Source: Nitrospirota bacterium (lineage in GTDB: Bacteria; Nitrospirota; UBA9217). Taken from it: 46,082 nucleotides of DNA. The notes beneath the pieces are model-generated. The model had not been told where the DNA came from and ran no database searches. It saw only the letters and a list, made by a program, of their open reading frames with translations. Positions 33,548-42,246 of this stretch are shown here, piece after piece; the first letter of the stretch is position 1; each line of letters starts with the position of its first letter. The translations under genes were made by a program, and so were the position numbers. Location of the stretch: NCBI GenBank assembly GCA_020052615.1, contig JAGVOT010000112.1:1-46082 (forward strand). The letters are read 5' to 3'.

Positions 33548-34669
33548 CTATTCAGCGCCGGGACGGCGCCAACACGTCAGTCCTATTGATAAGCGGTCGC
33601 ACCGGATCTCTGCAAATTCACCGATATCCAGGACCAGGAACCTCGAGGCGTCGAGCTGCCGGGACGTGATCTCAGCCTGGAGATCGAGGGCGCCGTACCC
33701 GGGGGGCTCTTCGCCGAGATGGAAGGCGCCCCATTGGGTCGGGACAAAAAAGCGGGCGCCGAGGTCCTGGAACGCGTCGAGGGATTCACGCACGTCCATG
33801 TGGGCGTAGTGCATGAACCAGCGCGGCCGGTAGGCGGTAATGGGCATGAGCGCGTAGTCGATGCCGGGGAACATGCGGCCGATCTCGCGGTAACCGATGA
33901 AGTAGCCGCTGTCGCCGGCGAAATAGATCCGCGCGGCCGGGCCGGTGATCATGAAACTCGCCCAGAGCGTGCTGTTCCTGCTTTGCGTGACGCGGCGCGA
34001 CCAGTGCTGGCTGGGAAGGCAGGTGAGCCTGGTCTTGCCCGGCGTTTCCGCTTCCTCCCACCAGTCCATCTCCACGACATTCCTGCCGCCGTACTCCCGC
34101 ACAAGCTCTCCGAGACCAAGGGGAACATGGAAGCGCGTATTGGGCGGCATGGCCTCGATGCTGCTTGCGTCAAGGTGATCGTAATGATCATGGGAAATGA
34201 CGACGTTCAATGTCCCTTCAAGTCCGGCAAGGTCCTTTGCGGAGATCGCCGGAGGTGTCTTCCGCACGGGAAGGAGAACGCGGTCGGAGAAGACCGGGTC
34301 CGTGAGCCAGTATTCGCCGCCGAGGCGGATGAGGAAGGTCGCGTGCCCGATCCAGAGAATGAAATCGCCCCGTATCTCCCGCAGGCGCTTTGGCGCGTCC
34401 GGGAGTATCTCAGGGAGATGCTGTTCCTCTTCTTCCGTATAGGCTGACTTCTTGCCGAACCACCGCATGACCAGGTATGACCCGAACGCCCTTTCCTCCA
34501 TCGGGAGCCAGGGATTGAAATAGTTCCCGTCCCTGAAATGAGGCGCCCGGAGCAGGGCCGGGTCTGCCTTCAGCACCCGCGTCCGCCATTCACTTTCTAC
34601 AAAAGGCTCGTCTACAGAGGCGCACGACAGGGCCATGAATACCAGCGCTGCAGCAAGCGGTCGTTTCAT
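33548..34669 (-). CDS. Metallo-beta-lactamase-fold lipoprotein, NAPE-PLD-like
   Basis: 373 residues, ATG at 34669 after GAGGATAAGGA. The start, LAAALVFMALSCAS, has a lipobox (LSCA), so it is a likely lipoprotein. The MBL fold shows ILWIGHATFLIRLGGEYWLTDPVFSDR, the metal motif SHDHYDHLD, GDSGYF and a late H. These are the motifs of the UlaG/NAPE-PLD group of zinc phosphodiesterases, as is PTQWGAFHLGEEPP at the end. The substrate could be a phospholipid or a cyclic phosphate. It stands alone between the aromatic-rich gene and a divergent reductase. Confidence 0.88.
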   Translation of the reverse strand: MKRPLAAALVFMALSCASVDEPFVESEWRTRVLKADPALLRAPHFRDGNYFNPWLPMEERAFGSYLVMRWFGKKSAYTEEEEQHLPEILPDAPKRLREIRGDFILWIGHATFLIRLGGEYWLTDPVFSDRVLLPVRKTPPAISAKDLAGLEGTLNVVISHDHYDHLDASSIEAMPPNTRFHVPLGLGELVREYGGRNVVEMDWWEEAETPGKTRLTCLPSQHWSRRVTQSRNSTLWASFMITGPAARIYFAGDSGYFIGYREIGRMFPGIDYALMPITAYRPRWFMHYAHMDVRESLDAFQDLGARFFVPTQWGAFHLGEEPPGYGALDLQAEITSRQLDASRFLVLDIGEFAEIRCDRLSIGLTCWRRPGAE

Positions 34670-34900
34670 TCCTTATCCTCACCTCCGCCTGAATCCTTTG
34701 GAACCACGGGTCCTGACCCCGTCAGGACGCACAGATAGGACCGCAGGAAAACCCGTCGCTAAGGCGTTGGCAGGCCCTGGCGTGTGCACAGCCGCCCGCG
34801 GTTGCTTTCCCTGCCTTAATTGTACATCCGTTTTCGTTGTTGGGACAGCAGGGGGGCATTCCGAGTGTGCCATATTAACCGCGCGTCTCTGCGCCAACCG

Positions 34901-34929
34901 TTGACGAGAGTATTGGCCGGTGTTATATT
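34901..34929 (+). promoter_or_regulatory. Sigma-70-like promoter of the NmrA-like gene
   Basis: TTGACG (34901-34906), a 17-bp spacer and TATATT (34924-34929) lie 68 bp before ATG 34998. The 327-bp gap 34670-34997 holds this and no gene. Confidence 0.7.
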
Positions 34930-34997
34930 TAAAAAGTGAAGTGGATAGGAATTGCCCTCTTTAAAGCAGCATACAGCGAGGGCAGGGAGGTAGTGAC

Positions 34998-35894
34998 ATG
35001 ATCGCCATACTGGGTGCCACAGGGAATGTGGGCGGCAAGATCGCCGCTGTAATGGCAGCAAAAAATGAGCCGATCCGGTTGATCGCACGGACGGAGGCCC
35101 GTCTCAGGCCGCTGATCGGGAAGAATGTCACGGCATATGCCGGGGATATCGGGAACAGCGAGTTCCTGGCAAAGGCCCTGGAGGGGGTTGACGCCGTGTT
35201 CACCCTGGTCCCGCCGAACCCGACCGCGCCGGATTTCCTCGTTTACGCCGACCGGATCGGCGGGAGCATCGCGAAGGCGGTGGAGACCGCCGGGGTGAAA
35301 CAGGCGGTCAATCTGTCGAGCGTCGGCGCGGAGCTTGAAGGGGGCGGCGGCCCGATCACCGGTCTGCACCGGCTGGAGGAGCGGCTGGACAGGATCAAGG
35401 GGCTCAATGTGATGCACCTGCGGGCCGCCTATTTCATGGAGAACCTGCTCTGGAACATCGACCTGATCCGGTCCAAGGGCATCGCCGGCAGCGCGATCCG
35501 GGGCGATCTCCGTTTTCCGATGATCGCGACCAGGGACATTGCGGCCTATGCTGCCGGGCGGCTGGCGAAGCGGGACTTCATCGGCTCGTCGGTCCGGTAT
35601 CTCCTCGGGCAGCGGGACCTGACCCTTGTCGAGGCCGCTGGCGTGATCGGGAAGGGGATCTCGAGGCCCGGCCTGCCGTACGTTATGTTCCCCTATGACG
35701 AGGCGGAAAAAGGCATGATCGCCGCCGGACTGTCGCCGGACATGAGCAGGACCTATGTCGAGATGGCCCGGGCGTTCAACGAGGGCAGGATCCGGGTCCC
35801 GGAGCGTACGGCGGATAATACGACACCGACGACGATCGAAGCGTTCTGCAGCGACGTGTTCGCGCCTGCGTTCACGCAGAAGAAGGCCGCATGA
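34998..35894 (+). CDS. NmrA-like NAD(P)-binding oxidoreductase/regulator
   Basis: 298 residues. The N-terminal MIAILGATGNVGGKIA is the Rossmann GATGxxG motif. The rest (YAGDIGNSEFLAKALEGVDAVFTLVPPN, AVNLSSVGAE and LRAAYFMENLLW) matches atypical short-chain dehydrogenases of the NmrA/HSCARG and azoreductase-like group, which lack the full YxxxK catalytic pair. It may act as a redox sensor or an NADPH-dependent quinone-type reductase. A good promoter lies upstream and a strong bidirectional terminator downstream, so it is a single-gene unit. RBS: GGGAGGTAGTGAC. Confidence 0.87.
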   Translation: MIAILGATGNVGGKIAAVMAAKNEPIRLIARTEARLRPLIGKNVTAYAGDIGNSEFLAKALEGVDAVFTLVPPNPTAPDFLVYADRIGGSIAKAVETAGVKQAVNLSSVGAELEGGGGPITGLHRLEERLDRIKGLNVMHLRAAYFMENLLWNIDLIRSKGIAGSAIRGDLRFPMIATRDIAAYAAGRLAKRDFIGSSVRYLLGQRDLTLVEAAGVIGKGISRPGLPYVMFPYDEAEKGMIAAGLSPDMSRTYVEMARAFNEGRIRVPERTADNTTPTTIEAFCSDVFAPAFTQKKAA

Positions 35895-35959
35895 CCGGTG
35901 GACCGGTCCGGAACCGTCCGGGGTCATTTTATGGTCATGTCTCTTAATGAAATAACAAA

Positions 35960-35991
35960 GGCCCGGGAAACCCCGGGCCTTCCTGTTTTCG
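35960..35991. terminator. Bidirectional terminator
   Basis: GGCCCGGG (35960-35967), loop AAAC, CCCGGGCC (35972-35979) is followed by TTCCTGTTTTC on the plus strand and by TTTGTTATTT on the minus strand. It separates the convergent NmrA-like gene and the minus-strand gene at 36011. Confidence 0.8.
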
Positions 35992-36010
35992 TCAACGAAT
36001 AATGGATTTA

Positions 36011-36529
36011 TCAAGCTGCTTTCGGTTTAGCGATCGGCGGCGGAGCCATTTCCCGGTAATTGGATACGCCCAGGGATTCGAGGAATCGCTGCATCGCCCC
36101 GGCATCGAGGGATCCGGCCGGTACTCTTACCTCCGTCTGACAGGCGTTCAGCACTGTCTGGACGAGGTCTCGCGCGCTGAACTCGAGGATCTCCTCTATC
36201 GCCCCGGGAGACGCGTCCTCGATCAGGAGGGCGCTTTCCTGGTACCATCCGTGGCCGTGTCCGCCGCTCAGGTCGAAGGGGGTATCGGCGTTCTTCGTCA
36301 CGATCCCCCGCTGGAGGGCATAGTAGGACACATCGGCCCGAAGCTGCTGCAGGCCCTTGAAGGCCGCGTTGGAGCAGATCCCGGTCCTTCCGTATATGAT
36401 GGGGTTGAACCTGGGCAGGCTGAGGCCGCTGGAGAAGATGTAGCTTCCCGGGCGGTGCTCGGACTCACGAATGACGATGGAGAAAAAATCGTTCTTGTAC
36501 TCCCATGTGGCGACGGCTGTGGTAGGCAT
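36011..36529 (-). CDS. Hypothetical protein
   Basis: 172 residues. The start is ATG 36529, set by the strong RBS AAAGGAGGAAGCC; the frame stays open upstream, but the extension crosses a repeat-like region and is not credible. The sequence (MPTTAVATWEYKNDFFSIVIRE...) has no signal peptide or membrane segment. Strands (FSIVIRESEHRPGSYIFSS) are followed by a His/Gly patch (SGGHGHGW) and helices; a Cys lies in NACQTEV. I cannot assign a family. It lies on the minus strand with its own RBS and a terminator after it. Confidence 0.7.
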   Translation of the reverse strand: MPTTAVATWEYKNDFFSIVIRESEHRPGSYIFSSGLSLPRFNPIIYGRTGICSNAAFKGLQQLRADVSYYALQRGIVTKNADTPFDLSGGHGHGWYQESALLIEDASPGAIEEILEFSARDLVQTVLNACQTEVRVPAGSLDAGAMQRFLESLGVSNYREMAPPPIAKPKAA

Positions 36530-36698
36530 GATAGGCTTCCTCCTTTGATGGGACCTAATTAATACTGTATCAGTCCTGTTTGAACCTAGTATAATCGAAG
36601 TCCCTGCCGGGCGCAAGTAAAAAAGAATAATTCTTATCTGCATCTGCGATTTTACATCTCTTGTTAACGGCGGGAAGTTTCTTAAGGTTGCGGCGGAA

Positions 36699-36757
36699 TT
36701 TGCATGGTCTGTGACGAGGCTGATGACGGGGAGGGTCAAGGGTAAGGATGCGGTGTG
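36699..36757 (+). repeat. Dispersed ~59-bp repeat, copy 2
   Basis: Ungapped match to 2855-2913, with about four in five bases identical. It lies in the 377-bp gap 36530-36906, which has no gene, and like copy 1 is followed by a GGCC hairpin (36842). Confidence 0.55.
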
Positions 36758-36841
36758 CAGGGGTGGGAATGACGGAATAGAAGGGAATAGTCCTTCACTG
36801 CATCTGCCGAGGCAGCTCCTGGTTCAACGTGGAACAACAAA

Positions 36842-36870
36842 GGCCGCAGGGTCTGTCTCCGGCCCTTTTT
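36842..36870 (+). terminator. Terminator-like hairpin (GGCC family, imperfect)
   Basis: GGCCGCAGG (36842-36850) pairs with TCTCCGGCC (36856-36864) with one mismatch, followed by CTTTTT. It is the most decayed member of the GGCCGGAGAG family. The gene it would end is no longer visible. Confidence 0.5.
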
Positions 36871-36906
36871 CCGTGGACCATGCAGGATCGCCCTTCAGAA
36901 CGAACA

Positions 36907-37662
36907 TCAATCCGCCGCGAGCCCGCCTGTCATTTCGATCTTGATGAAGTCCTTTACCAGCTCCCGCTCCTGATCGCCGATCTTCTGGAACTTCACCCCC
37001 ATGCCCGGCCGCCTGCTCGGACCAGATCCCTGATGCATGTGCTGGACCTGCCCCTGGACGCGCACGACCCAGCCCGGGGCGTTCGGCAGGTGGAACGCGA
37101 AGGTGTGGACGCTCCCGTAGGAAAGCGGCGCGGTGGTGCTCACGAACATCCCGTCCTCGGAGAGGTCGGATATGAAGTCCATGCGGTCCTCGTCGACGTC
37201 CTCGATGACCACTTCCAGACGGGTGGTGAGCCGCACGATCTTCCGGGGACGTCCTTCCGCGGCGTTCTTGACCGTGGCGTACAGGTCGTCAAGGCTGCAG
37301 GGGTAGCGAAGAAACCCCGCACACCCGAACTCCCTGCAGTTCTGCTCGACGGCCGGGTCCCGATTGGACGTATAGATAATGACCGGAACGTTCCGGGTGC
37401 GCTCTTCCTGCTTGATATACTGGAGGAGCACCAGCCCGTTCATCGCCGGCAGGTCGTAATTGGTGATCGCCGCCAGCGGCACGGTCAGTTCCAGGAAGAG
37501 CATGGCGTCCTCTGCGGTCCGAGCCGTGATCACGTCGTAATCCATCCGCTGCAGATGGATGCTGGTGTAGAATTGGCGTTTGACCTTGCCGTCAATGACC
37601 AGCACGACCTTCCTCTGTCCCTGTGCGTCCTTCTGTTCTCCGCTTGCTTCCAATTCGCTCAT
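36907..37662 (-). CDS. REC-PilZ protein with degenerate receiver
   Basis: 251 residues, ATG at 37662 after AGAGGGATGC. Residues ~18-135 have the receiver fold, but the phospho-accepting Asp is replaced: ITNYDLPAMNG aligns so that Asn68 holds the Asp position. The acidic pair is IDG, and the conserved Lys is missing (FLRYPCSLDDL). Only Thr (IIYTSN) is kept. A PilZ domain follows (~135-240) with the RLTTR and DLSEDG parts of the c-di-GMP site (RxxxR and D/NxSxxG). It should therefore bind c-di-GMP but not be phosphorylated. Its likely field is motility or surface behaviour, in line with the PilT-family gene 1 kb away. Confidence 0.85.
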   Translation of the reverse strand: MSELEASGEQKDAQGQRKVVLVIDGKVKRQFYTSIHLQRMDYDVITARTAEDAMLFLELTVPLAAITNYDLPAMNGLVLLQYIKQEERTRNVPVIIYTSNRDPAVEQNCREFGCAGFLRYPCSLDDLYATVKNAAEGRPRKIVRLTTRLEVVIEDVDEDRMDFISDLSEDGMFVSTTAPLSYGSVHTFAFHLPNAPGWVVRVQGQVQHMHQGSGPSRRPGMGVKFQKIGDQERELVKDFIKIEMTGGLAAD

Positions 37663-37981
37663 AGCATCCCTCTAAACCGCGTTCCCGGCTTCGACATGGA
37701 GCATCGCCGACCAGAAGACTACAATAGCGGGAGGCTTTTTGCAAGGATTCTAATGGGGTATTTTTCGGGTAGGAGGGCCCTGCAGTTCAGGTCGTGCCGA
37801 CGACGCCGGATCCCCGTTCAGGATGAGCGCAGCGAGAGATCGCGCAGTCCGAAGTACCGCACACGGCCGGTACTCGAAAGGCTTTTTCACAGGGCGTGCC
37901 CAAGGAATAAGCGCAAGCGCGACAGGCGTCTTGCAGAAGCGGCAGAAACTCCGAACTGTTCATCTCCGCGCCCCGCGCGAT

Positions 37982-38009
37982 TTGACAAACGGCGAATTGA
38001 GTCTATACT
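37982..38009 (+). promoter_or_regulatory. Strong sigma-70 promoter of the CpxP-like gene
   Basis: TTGACA (37982-37987), a 16-bp spacer and TATACT (38004-38009) lie 77 bp before ATG 38087. The 424-bp gap 37663-38086 shows no other gene. Confidence 0.75.
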
Positions 38010-38086
38010 TTATCTATATCTATGATCTATGGCCCGCCGGGCCAGAAATGCCGAAACTTCGATCTTATCGGACAAGGAGGAAAATC

Positions 38087-38665
38087 ATGAAGAAGAAAAT
38101 GGCGATCGTGCTGGTGCTCCTGCTTACGCTGAGCGTCTCCGCCGGGGCAGGAGGGTACGATCATCCGTGCATGATGGATGACGACATGCTGATGGGCGGC
38201 GGCATGGGAATGGGATACGGGATGAGCATGATGGGCATGGGGCAGGGCATCATGGGATACGGCATGGGCATGATGGGCGGCGGCGCGGACATGATGGGGC
38301 CGGTCGGCCCGTACGGGATGCTCGATCTGTCGCCGGAACAGCGCGCCAAGATCAACAAACTGCTCGATGACCTGCGGAAACAGCATCTGGCGGTCATGGG
38401 AAAGATGCTGGACGAACAGGCGAAGCTGCGCGACCTGTTCAACGAGGAGAAGCTTGACGCGAAGAAGATCGGTGCTGCCTATGACGCCCTCTCAGCGCAC
38501 CGCAGGAAACTGGTCGAGTCGCGCGTCGACGCGACGAACGGCATCCGCGAGATCCTGACGAAAGAGCAGCGGGATCAGCTCAAGCAGATAATGCGCGGGA
38601 AAGGGCGCGGTATGGGTCCGGGAACGGGCGGCGGCCCGATGCACCGCGGGATGACGGGCCCGTAG
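38087..38665 (+). CDS. CpxP/Spy-like exported protein with Met-rich N-terminus
   Basis: 192 residues. ATG 38087 is set by the RBS ACAAGGAGG; the frame is open upstream, but that part has no signal peptide and lies before the promoter. A signal peptide (MKKKMAIVLVLLLTLSVSAGAG) leads to a Met/Gly tract of ~45 residues (units such as MGMGYGMSMMGMG) with an early Cys-Met (HPCMMDDD). A helical Spy/CpxP-like part follows (LSPEQRAKINKLLDDLRKQH and TKEQRDQLKQIM, LTxxQ-type motifs), then a Met/Gly tail. It is a periplasmic stress chaperone or metal-resistance protein; the Met tract could bind Cu(I). It is a second Met-rich exported protein besides the one at 963. Confidence 0.85.
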   Translation: MKKKMAIVLVLLLTLSVSAGAGGYDHPCMMDDDMLMGGGMGMGYGMSMMGMGQGIMGYGMGMMGGGADMMGPVGPYGMLDLSPEQRAKINKLLDDLRKQHLAVMGKMLDEQAKLRDLFNEEKLDAKKIGAAYDALSAHRRKLVESRVDATNGIREILTKEQRDQLKQIMRGKGRGMGPGTGGGPMHRGMTGP

Positions 38666-38702
38666 GGATCTGCGGTAGCTTCGGGATATCCTCTGTTGAT
38701 TC

Positions 38703-39770
38703 TTAACTGAACATCAGTTTTCGCTCAAGGTCCTTTGAGCGGGAGATGCGCTTCGCCTCATCGAGCGTTATGAGCTCGTCCCTGCAGAGCTGAATGAGAT
38801 GCTGGTCCATCGTCTGCATGCCGTATTCGTCGCGTCCCTTTTCGATGTACTGCTCGATCTCATCGAGTTTGTTGTCCCGGATGCACGCCTTAATGGCGGA
38901 TGTTGCATACATCACTTCAAGGACGGGCAGAACGGTCTCGCCGCTCTTTCCCCGTATGAGCCGAATGGATATGACGGCGATGAGGCTCTCTGCCAGCCGG
39001 TTCCTGGTATTCTCCTGCGCTTCGGGCGGGAAATAGCCGACGATGCGGTTGACGGACGAAGCGGTATTATGAGTATGGAACGTCGACAATACCAGATGCC
39101 CCGTCTCTGCCGCCTTGAGACAGGAGTCTATGGTCTCGAGATCGCGCATTTCTCCGACCATGATGACGTCGGGGTTCATGCGCATGGCGGACTTCAATGC
39201 GCCGCCGAAACTATCGGTATCAATGCCCACTTCCCGCTGAATGATGCAGCTTTTGCTCGACGTGAACAGGAACTCGATCGGGTCCTCGATGGTGATGATA
39301 TTGTAATCGAAGCTATCGTTGATATACTTCATCATCGAGGCGAGGGTCGTTGACTTTCCGTTGCCCGTCGGTCCGGTGACGAGGATCAGGCCGTTCGGGA
39401 CCTGGGCGATCCTGCCGAGGACCGCGGGAAGGTTCAGCTGCTCGAAGGTGCCTATCTGATGGGGGATGACCCGCATGACGACGCCGAGATTGCCGCGCTG
39501 CCGGAAGATGCTCACGCGGAAACGGCCGACATTCGCCAGGGCATAGGACGTATCGAATTCCTTCAGGTCGCCGGGCAGCTTCCGGTTGTGCTGCGCCATG
39601 ACCGCGGTCGCGACGAACTCGGTATCCTGCTTCGTCAGGGGCCCGAGCTTGGCGCGAATGAGATGGCCCCGTGCCCGGAACATCGGCGGGTTGTCGACCT
39701 CAAAATGGATGTCCGAGACCTTTTTTTCGAAGGCAATGTTCAGGATCTGATTCAGGATCGCATTATCCAT
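38703..39770 (-). CDS. PilT/PilU-family twitching ATPase
   Basis: 355 residues from ATG 39770 (GGAGGTAACGGCATC before it); the longer frame to 39854 is not supported by an RBS. An N-terminal PAS-like part (VSDIHFEVDNPPMFRARG) is followed by Walker A GPTGNGKST, the Asp box IITIEDPIEF, Walker B-type DVIMVGEMRDLET and the His box STFHTHNTASSVNRIV. The C-terminal helix lacks the AIRNLIRE motif of classical PilT, and MQTMDQHLIQL is PilU-like. It powers pilus retraction as a hexamer. A DUF4388 protein gene lies upstream on the same strand, separated by 197 bp of repeats. Confidence 0.92.
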   Translation of the reverse strand: MDNAILNQILNIAFEKKVSDIHFEVDNPPMFRARGHLIRAKLGPLTKQDTEFVATAVMAQHNRKLPGDLKEFDTSYALANVGRFRVSIFRQRGNLGVVMRVIPHQIGTFEQLNLPAVLGRIAQVPNGLILVTGPTGNGKSTTLASMMKYINDSFDYNIITIEDPIEFLFTSSKSCIIQREVGIDTDSFGGALKSAMRMNPDVIMVGEMRDLETIDSCLKAAETGHLVLSTFHTHNTASSVNRIVGYFPPEAQENTRNRLAESLIAVISIRLIRGKSGETVLPVLEVMYATSAIKACIRDNKLDEIEQYIEKGRDEYGMQTMDQHLIQLCRDELITLDEAKRISRSKDLERKLMFS

Positions 39771-39829
39771 GATGCCGTTACCTCCGCGTTCTCTTGTCGT
39801 CCAGCTCCGAATCAACAGGCAGGAATGTT

Positions 39830-39927
39830 TTCGCGCCAAGCCGCAAAGACGCAAAGGAAAGCCTTAAGAACCGGCTGAAAGCATGTACTTTGCTTTTTTT
39901 TGCGCCTTCGCACCTTTGCGAGAGACG
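39830..39927. repeat. Inverted CGCAAAGACGCAAAG-type repeat
   Basis: CGCCAAGCCGCAAAGACGCAAAG (39834-39856) is met on the other side by a diverged inverted copy ending TTGCGAGAGACG (39916-39927), with an A/T-rich centre. The same sort of tract (cgcagaggc, tctctgtgcctctgcgg) borders the element at 3851-4179. It separates the DUF4388 gene from the PilT-family gene and may weaken their co-transcription. Confidence 0.45.
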
Positions 39928-39967
39928 ATTTGCGGCCTTTTCGTTCTGGTTTGTCCGGGTCGGGTAT

Positions 39968-41767
39968 CTATGATTTTTGCGCCGCCTTCGTCATCTGTCT
40001 GCGGAAAAGGGCGTATTCCAGTGAAATGCCGACCTGCTGGGCAAGGATCTCGAGGATATCGAGCTGCACCGGCGATGCCTTGTTCTTTCCGAAATCGCCG
40101 TAGACGACCGCCACGACCTTTCGATCGCTTATCAGGGGCAGCAGGACAACAGCCGGACTCAGGGGTCTGCCGATCTCCTGAAAAAGCCCCTGGAGCGCTT
40201 CATCTTTGCCCTCGCCGTAATAGGCCAGCCCTTTTTCGACCGCATCCCGGAAAATCGAGGGTTTCGAGAGCGGGATCTTCAGCCTGTCGGCGTGGGTCGG
40301 CCCCAGGCTTTTATCGGTGCTCACTCCTACGGCACGTTCGCCGATCAATTCGGCGGGGCGGACGATGAACGTGACCGCGCGATCGAACATTTCGGCAACG
40401 GTCGCGAGCATCACCAGGGCCGCGTCGGAAGGGGTGGCGATCTCGCGAAGCGCCTTGATGTCCTTCTTCAGCTCTTTCACGTACCGGTCGTTGGTATCGG
40501 GCCGGTATTGAAAACCCCTGATATACGACTTGAAGGCAGAGAGGAATTGTATCGTATCCTGCACGTATGTTTCCTTTCGGACCTCTTTCAACGGTTTCGG
40601 GAGAACGGCCCAGACGCCGTCGCTGTACGATCGAAGGATGAAGCTGCTCTCCTGGGGAGCGGCAAGCTGCAGGAGAGGGACCGCAGGATACGTTCCTCTC
40701 AGCCGGTTCCGCAGGGCAATGATCGTTTCCTCGGGAAACCCGCCCCCGGGTCCCGCGGGACTATCGAAAACGACCACCGGCATTCTCATTGCGGAGAGAC
40801 ACTGCGCTACGATCCGTTCGAGATCGCTTTCTTCGTCGGTGGCAAACACGGGCACGCCGTCCTCTTTACAGATGGTCATTGCCGAATGCTTGATCAGCAT
40901 GTCGCCGCTGAACAGGACGACTGCCTTGCCCGCCTGCTGCGCCGATCCGTCGGGCGCGGCCTTGCGATCGACAGATCTCTTCAGAAAAGAAACAAAGGCC
41001 TCCTGCTCCCGGTCGGGAAAACCCGCAAGCAGTTCCTTGATCTTCTGGCGATGGATCGCTACGGGATCGAAGATCTCCATTTCAGAAATCGGCCGGGGTA
41101 TCTTCTTCTCCAGCCGGTCGATATCGGCAAGCCCAAGGACATCGGCGGTAATGGTCGACGGTGTCTCTTTTGCTTCACCGGCTCGTTCCCCGGGAAGGAC
41201 GTCGGCATAGAGCGCTTCAAAGGACGGCACCTCCTTCCCGTTCGCACGGTCGCGTTCACGCTCGTCAAAGATACGCAGCGCATCCATCAGGACCATCTGG
41301 GCATCAAGTTCGACAGCCGGCCCCATGTCGCCGGAAGACGCCCCTCCTTCGGAAGCGAAGATGATCGCATCGGCATCGAACGTAAAGGTGCCCTTTGTCC
41401 AGCTCATCAGCTCAACGATCGTCAACTCGACCAGCTTCTTGAGCCCCTTCAGGGCGTCTTCCCGCTTCAGCTTGCCCATCTGGATCAACGCGGCTAGAAG
41501 CGGTTCATGTTCCGCGACGGAAGCCTTCGCGGCGGCCAACGCCTCCTTGAGGTCATCAATGGCGATGGCGCCCGTCTTTACCAGAACGGTCCCGATGCGG
41601 ACGCCATTGTCCTTATGATTTGCACCGACGATATATCCGTTGCTGAAGACGATCCTGCTTTCCCCCTTGCTCCCTTTCACGGAAAAAATGCCCGACTTCC
41701 GCGTTGTGTGGATCAACTGGATAATGTCTACGATATGCAGATTTTCCAGATCGCCGGTGAATGCCAT
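39968..41767 (-). CDS. DUF4388 (PATAN-like) - pseudo-receiver - GAF protein
   Basis: 599 residues. The N-terminal MAFTGDLENLHIVDIIQLIHTTRKSGIFSVKG is the DUF4388 opening. That domain reaches ~150 with TVELMSW.KGTFTFDAD. A middle part (~290-400: AVVLFSGDMLIKHSAMTICKEDGVPVFAT .. MPVVVFD .. GVWAVLPKP) looks like a receiver fold without the usual acidic pair and Lys. The end (~440-590) is GAF-like (AALVMLATVAEMFDRAVTFIVR .. VVYGDFGKN .. LEILAQQVGISLEYAL). DUF4388 proteins are common beside PilT or chemosensory genes in deltaproteobacteria and may signal surface contact. It precedes the PilT-family gene. Confidence 0.8.
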   Translation of the reverse strand: MAFTGDLENLHIVDIIQLIHTTRKSGIFSVKGSKGESRIVFSNGYIVGANHKDNGVRIGTVLVKTGAIAIDDLKEALAAAKASVAEHEPLLAALIQMGKLKREDALKGLKKLVELTIVELMSWTKGTFTFDADAIIFASEGGASSGDMGPAVELDAQMVLMDALRIFDERERDRANGKEVPSFEALYADVLPGERAGEAKETPSTITADVLGLADIDRLEKKIPRPISEMEIFDPVAIHRQKIKELLAGFPDREQEAFVSFLKRSVDRKAAPDGSAQQAGKAVVLFSGDMLIKHSAMTICKEDGVPVFATDEESDLERIVAQCLSAMRMPVVVFDSPAGPGGGFPEETIIALRNRLRGTYPAVPLLQLAAPQESSFILRSYSDGVWAVLPKPLKEVRKETYVQDTIQFLSAFKSYIRGFQYRPDTNDRYVKELKKDIKALREIATPSDAALVMLATVAEMFDRAVTFIVRPAELIGERAVGVSTDKSLGPTHADRLKIPLSKPSIFRDAVEKGLAYYGEGKDEALQGLFQEIGRPLSPAVVLLPLISDRKVVAVVYGDFGKNKASPVQLDILEILAQQVGISLEYALFRRQMTKAAQKS

Positions 41768-42160
41768 GGTGGTAAGTATTCCTCAGGTGTGCTGAACAGA
41801 GAACCTTTGACGCTGATCTGCACCGATACAAGCTCTGCTGCGCGCGGATACTGCGGGAACAAATGCCGGAAAGCGTTCCCGGCGCTGAAGACACTGAAAA
41901 ATGTTATGAGCACGAACCCGTCCCCGGCCGGTCGATCGGGCAACCGTTGACTTGAAGCGCGGCACTCGTAAAGGATGTGGTTGGTGTCTCAGAGAGGACG
42001 CGTACCTCGAATTATATAAGCATAGAGGATAAGAATCAAGGGACAACTTAGGGCCCCCCAAAGTCCTTCCCTGCTCGAATGCGGCTGCCATTGCAGCGAC
42101 TGCGTGATCTGGGGACCTTGTTCCCCGCGCTGGATGACTGTTTGCCTATACCGGATCGAA

Positions 42161-42185
42161 GGCCGGAGAGAAATTCTCTTCGGCC
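42161..42185. terminator. GGCCGGAGAG-family hairpin in gene-free stretch
   Basis: GGCCGGAGAG (42161-42170) pairs with CTCTTCGGCC (42176-42185) with one G-T pair around AAATT. No T run follows on either strand. It is the only structure I see in the 479-bp gap 41768-42246; no gene is supported there. Confidence 0.5.
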
Positions 42186-42246
42186 TTCCAATTCTACCGG
42201 TTGCTGGGGTCAGACAGAGTAACAACGCGTACCCGAGCGGTCCGCG

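Noticed and set aside
34929-36014. 361-residue minus-strand frame
   Set aside because: It lies opposite the NmrA-like gene, which has a promoter, an RBS and a Rossmann motif.
36829-38025. 398-residue plus-strand frame
   Set aside because: It lies opposite the REC-PilZ gene, has low-complexity content and no RBS.
40292-41497. 401-residue plus-strand frame
   Set aside because: Shadow of the DUF4388 gene; composition is Arg/Gly/His-rich as expected for an antisense frame.
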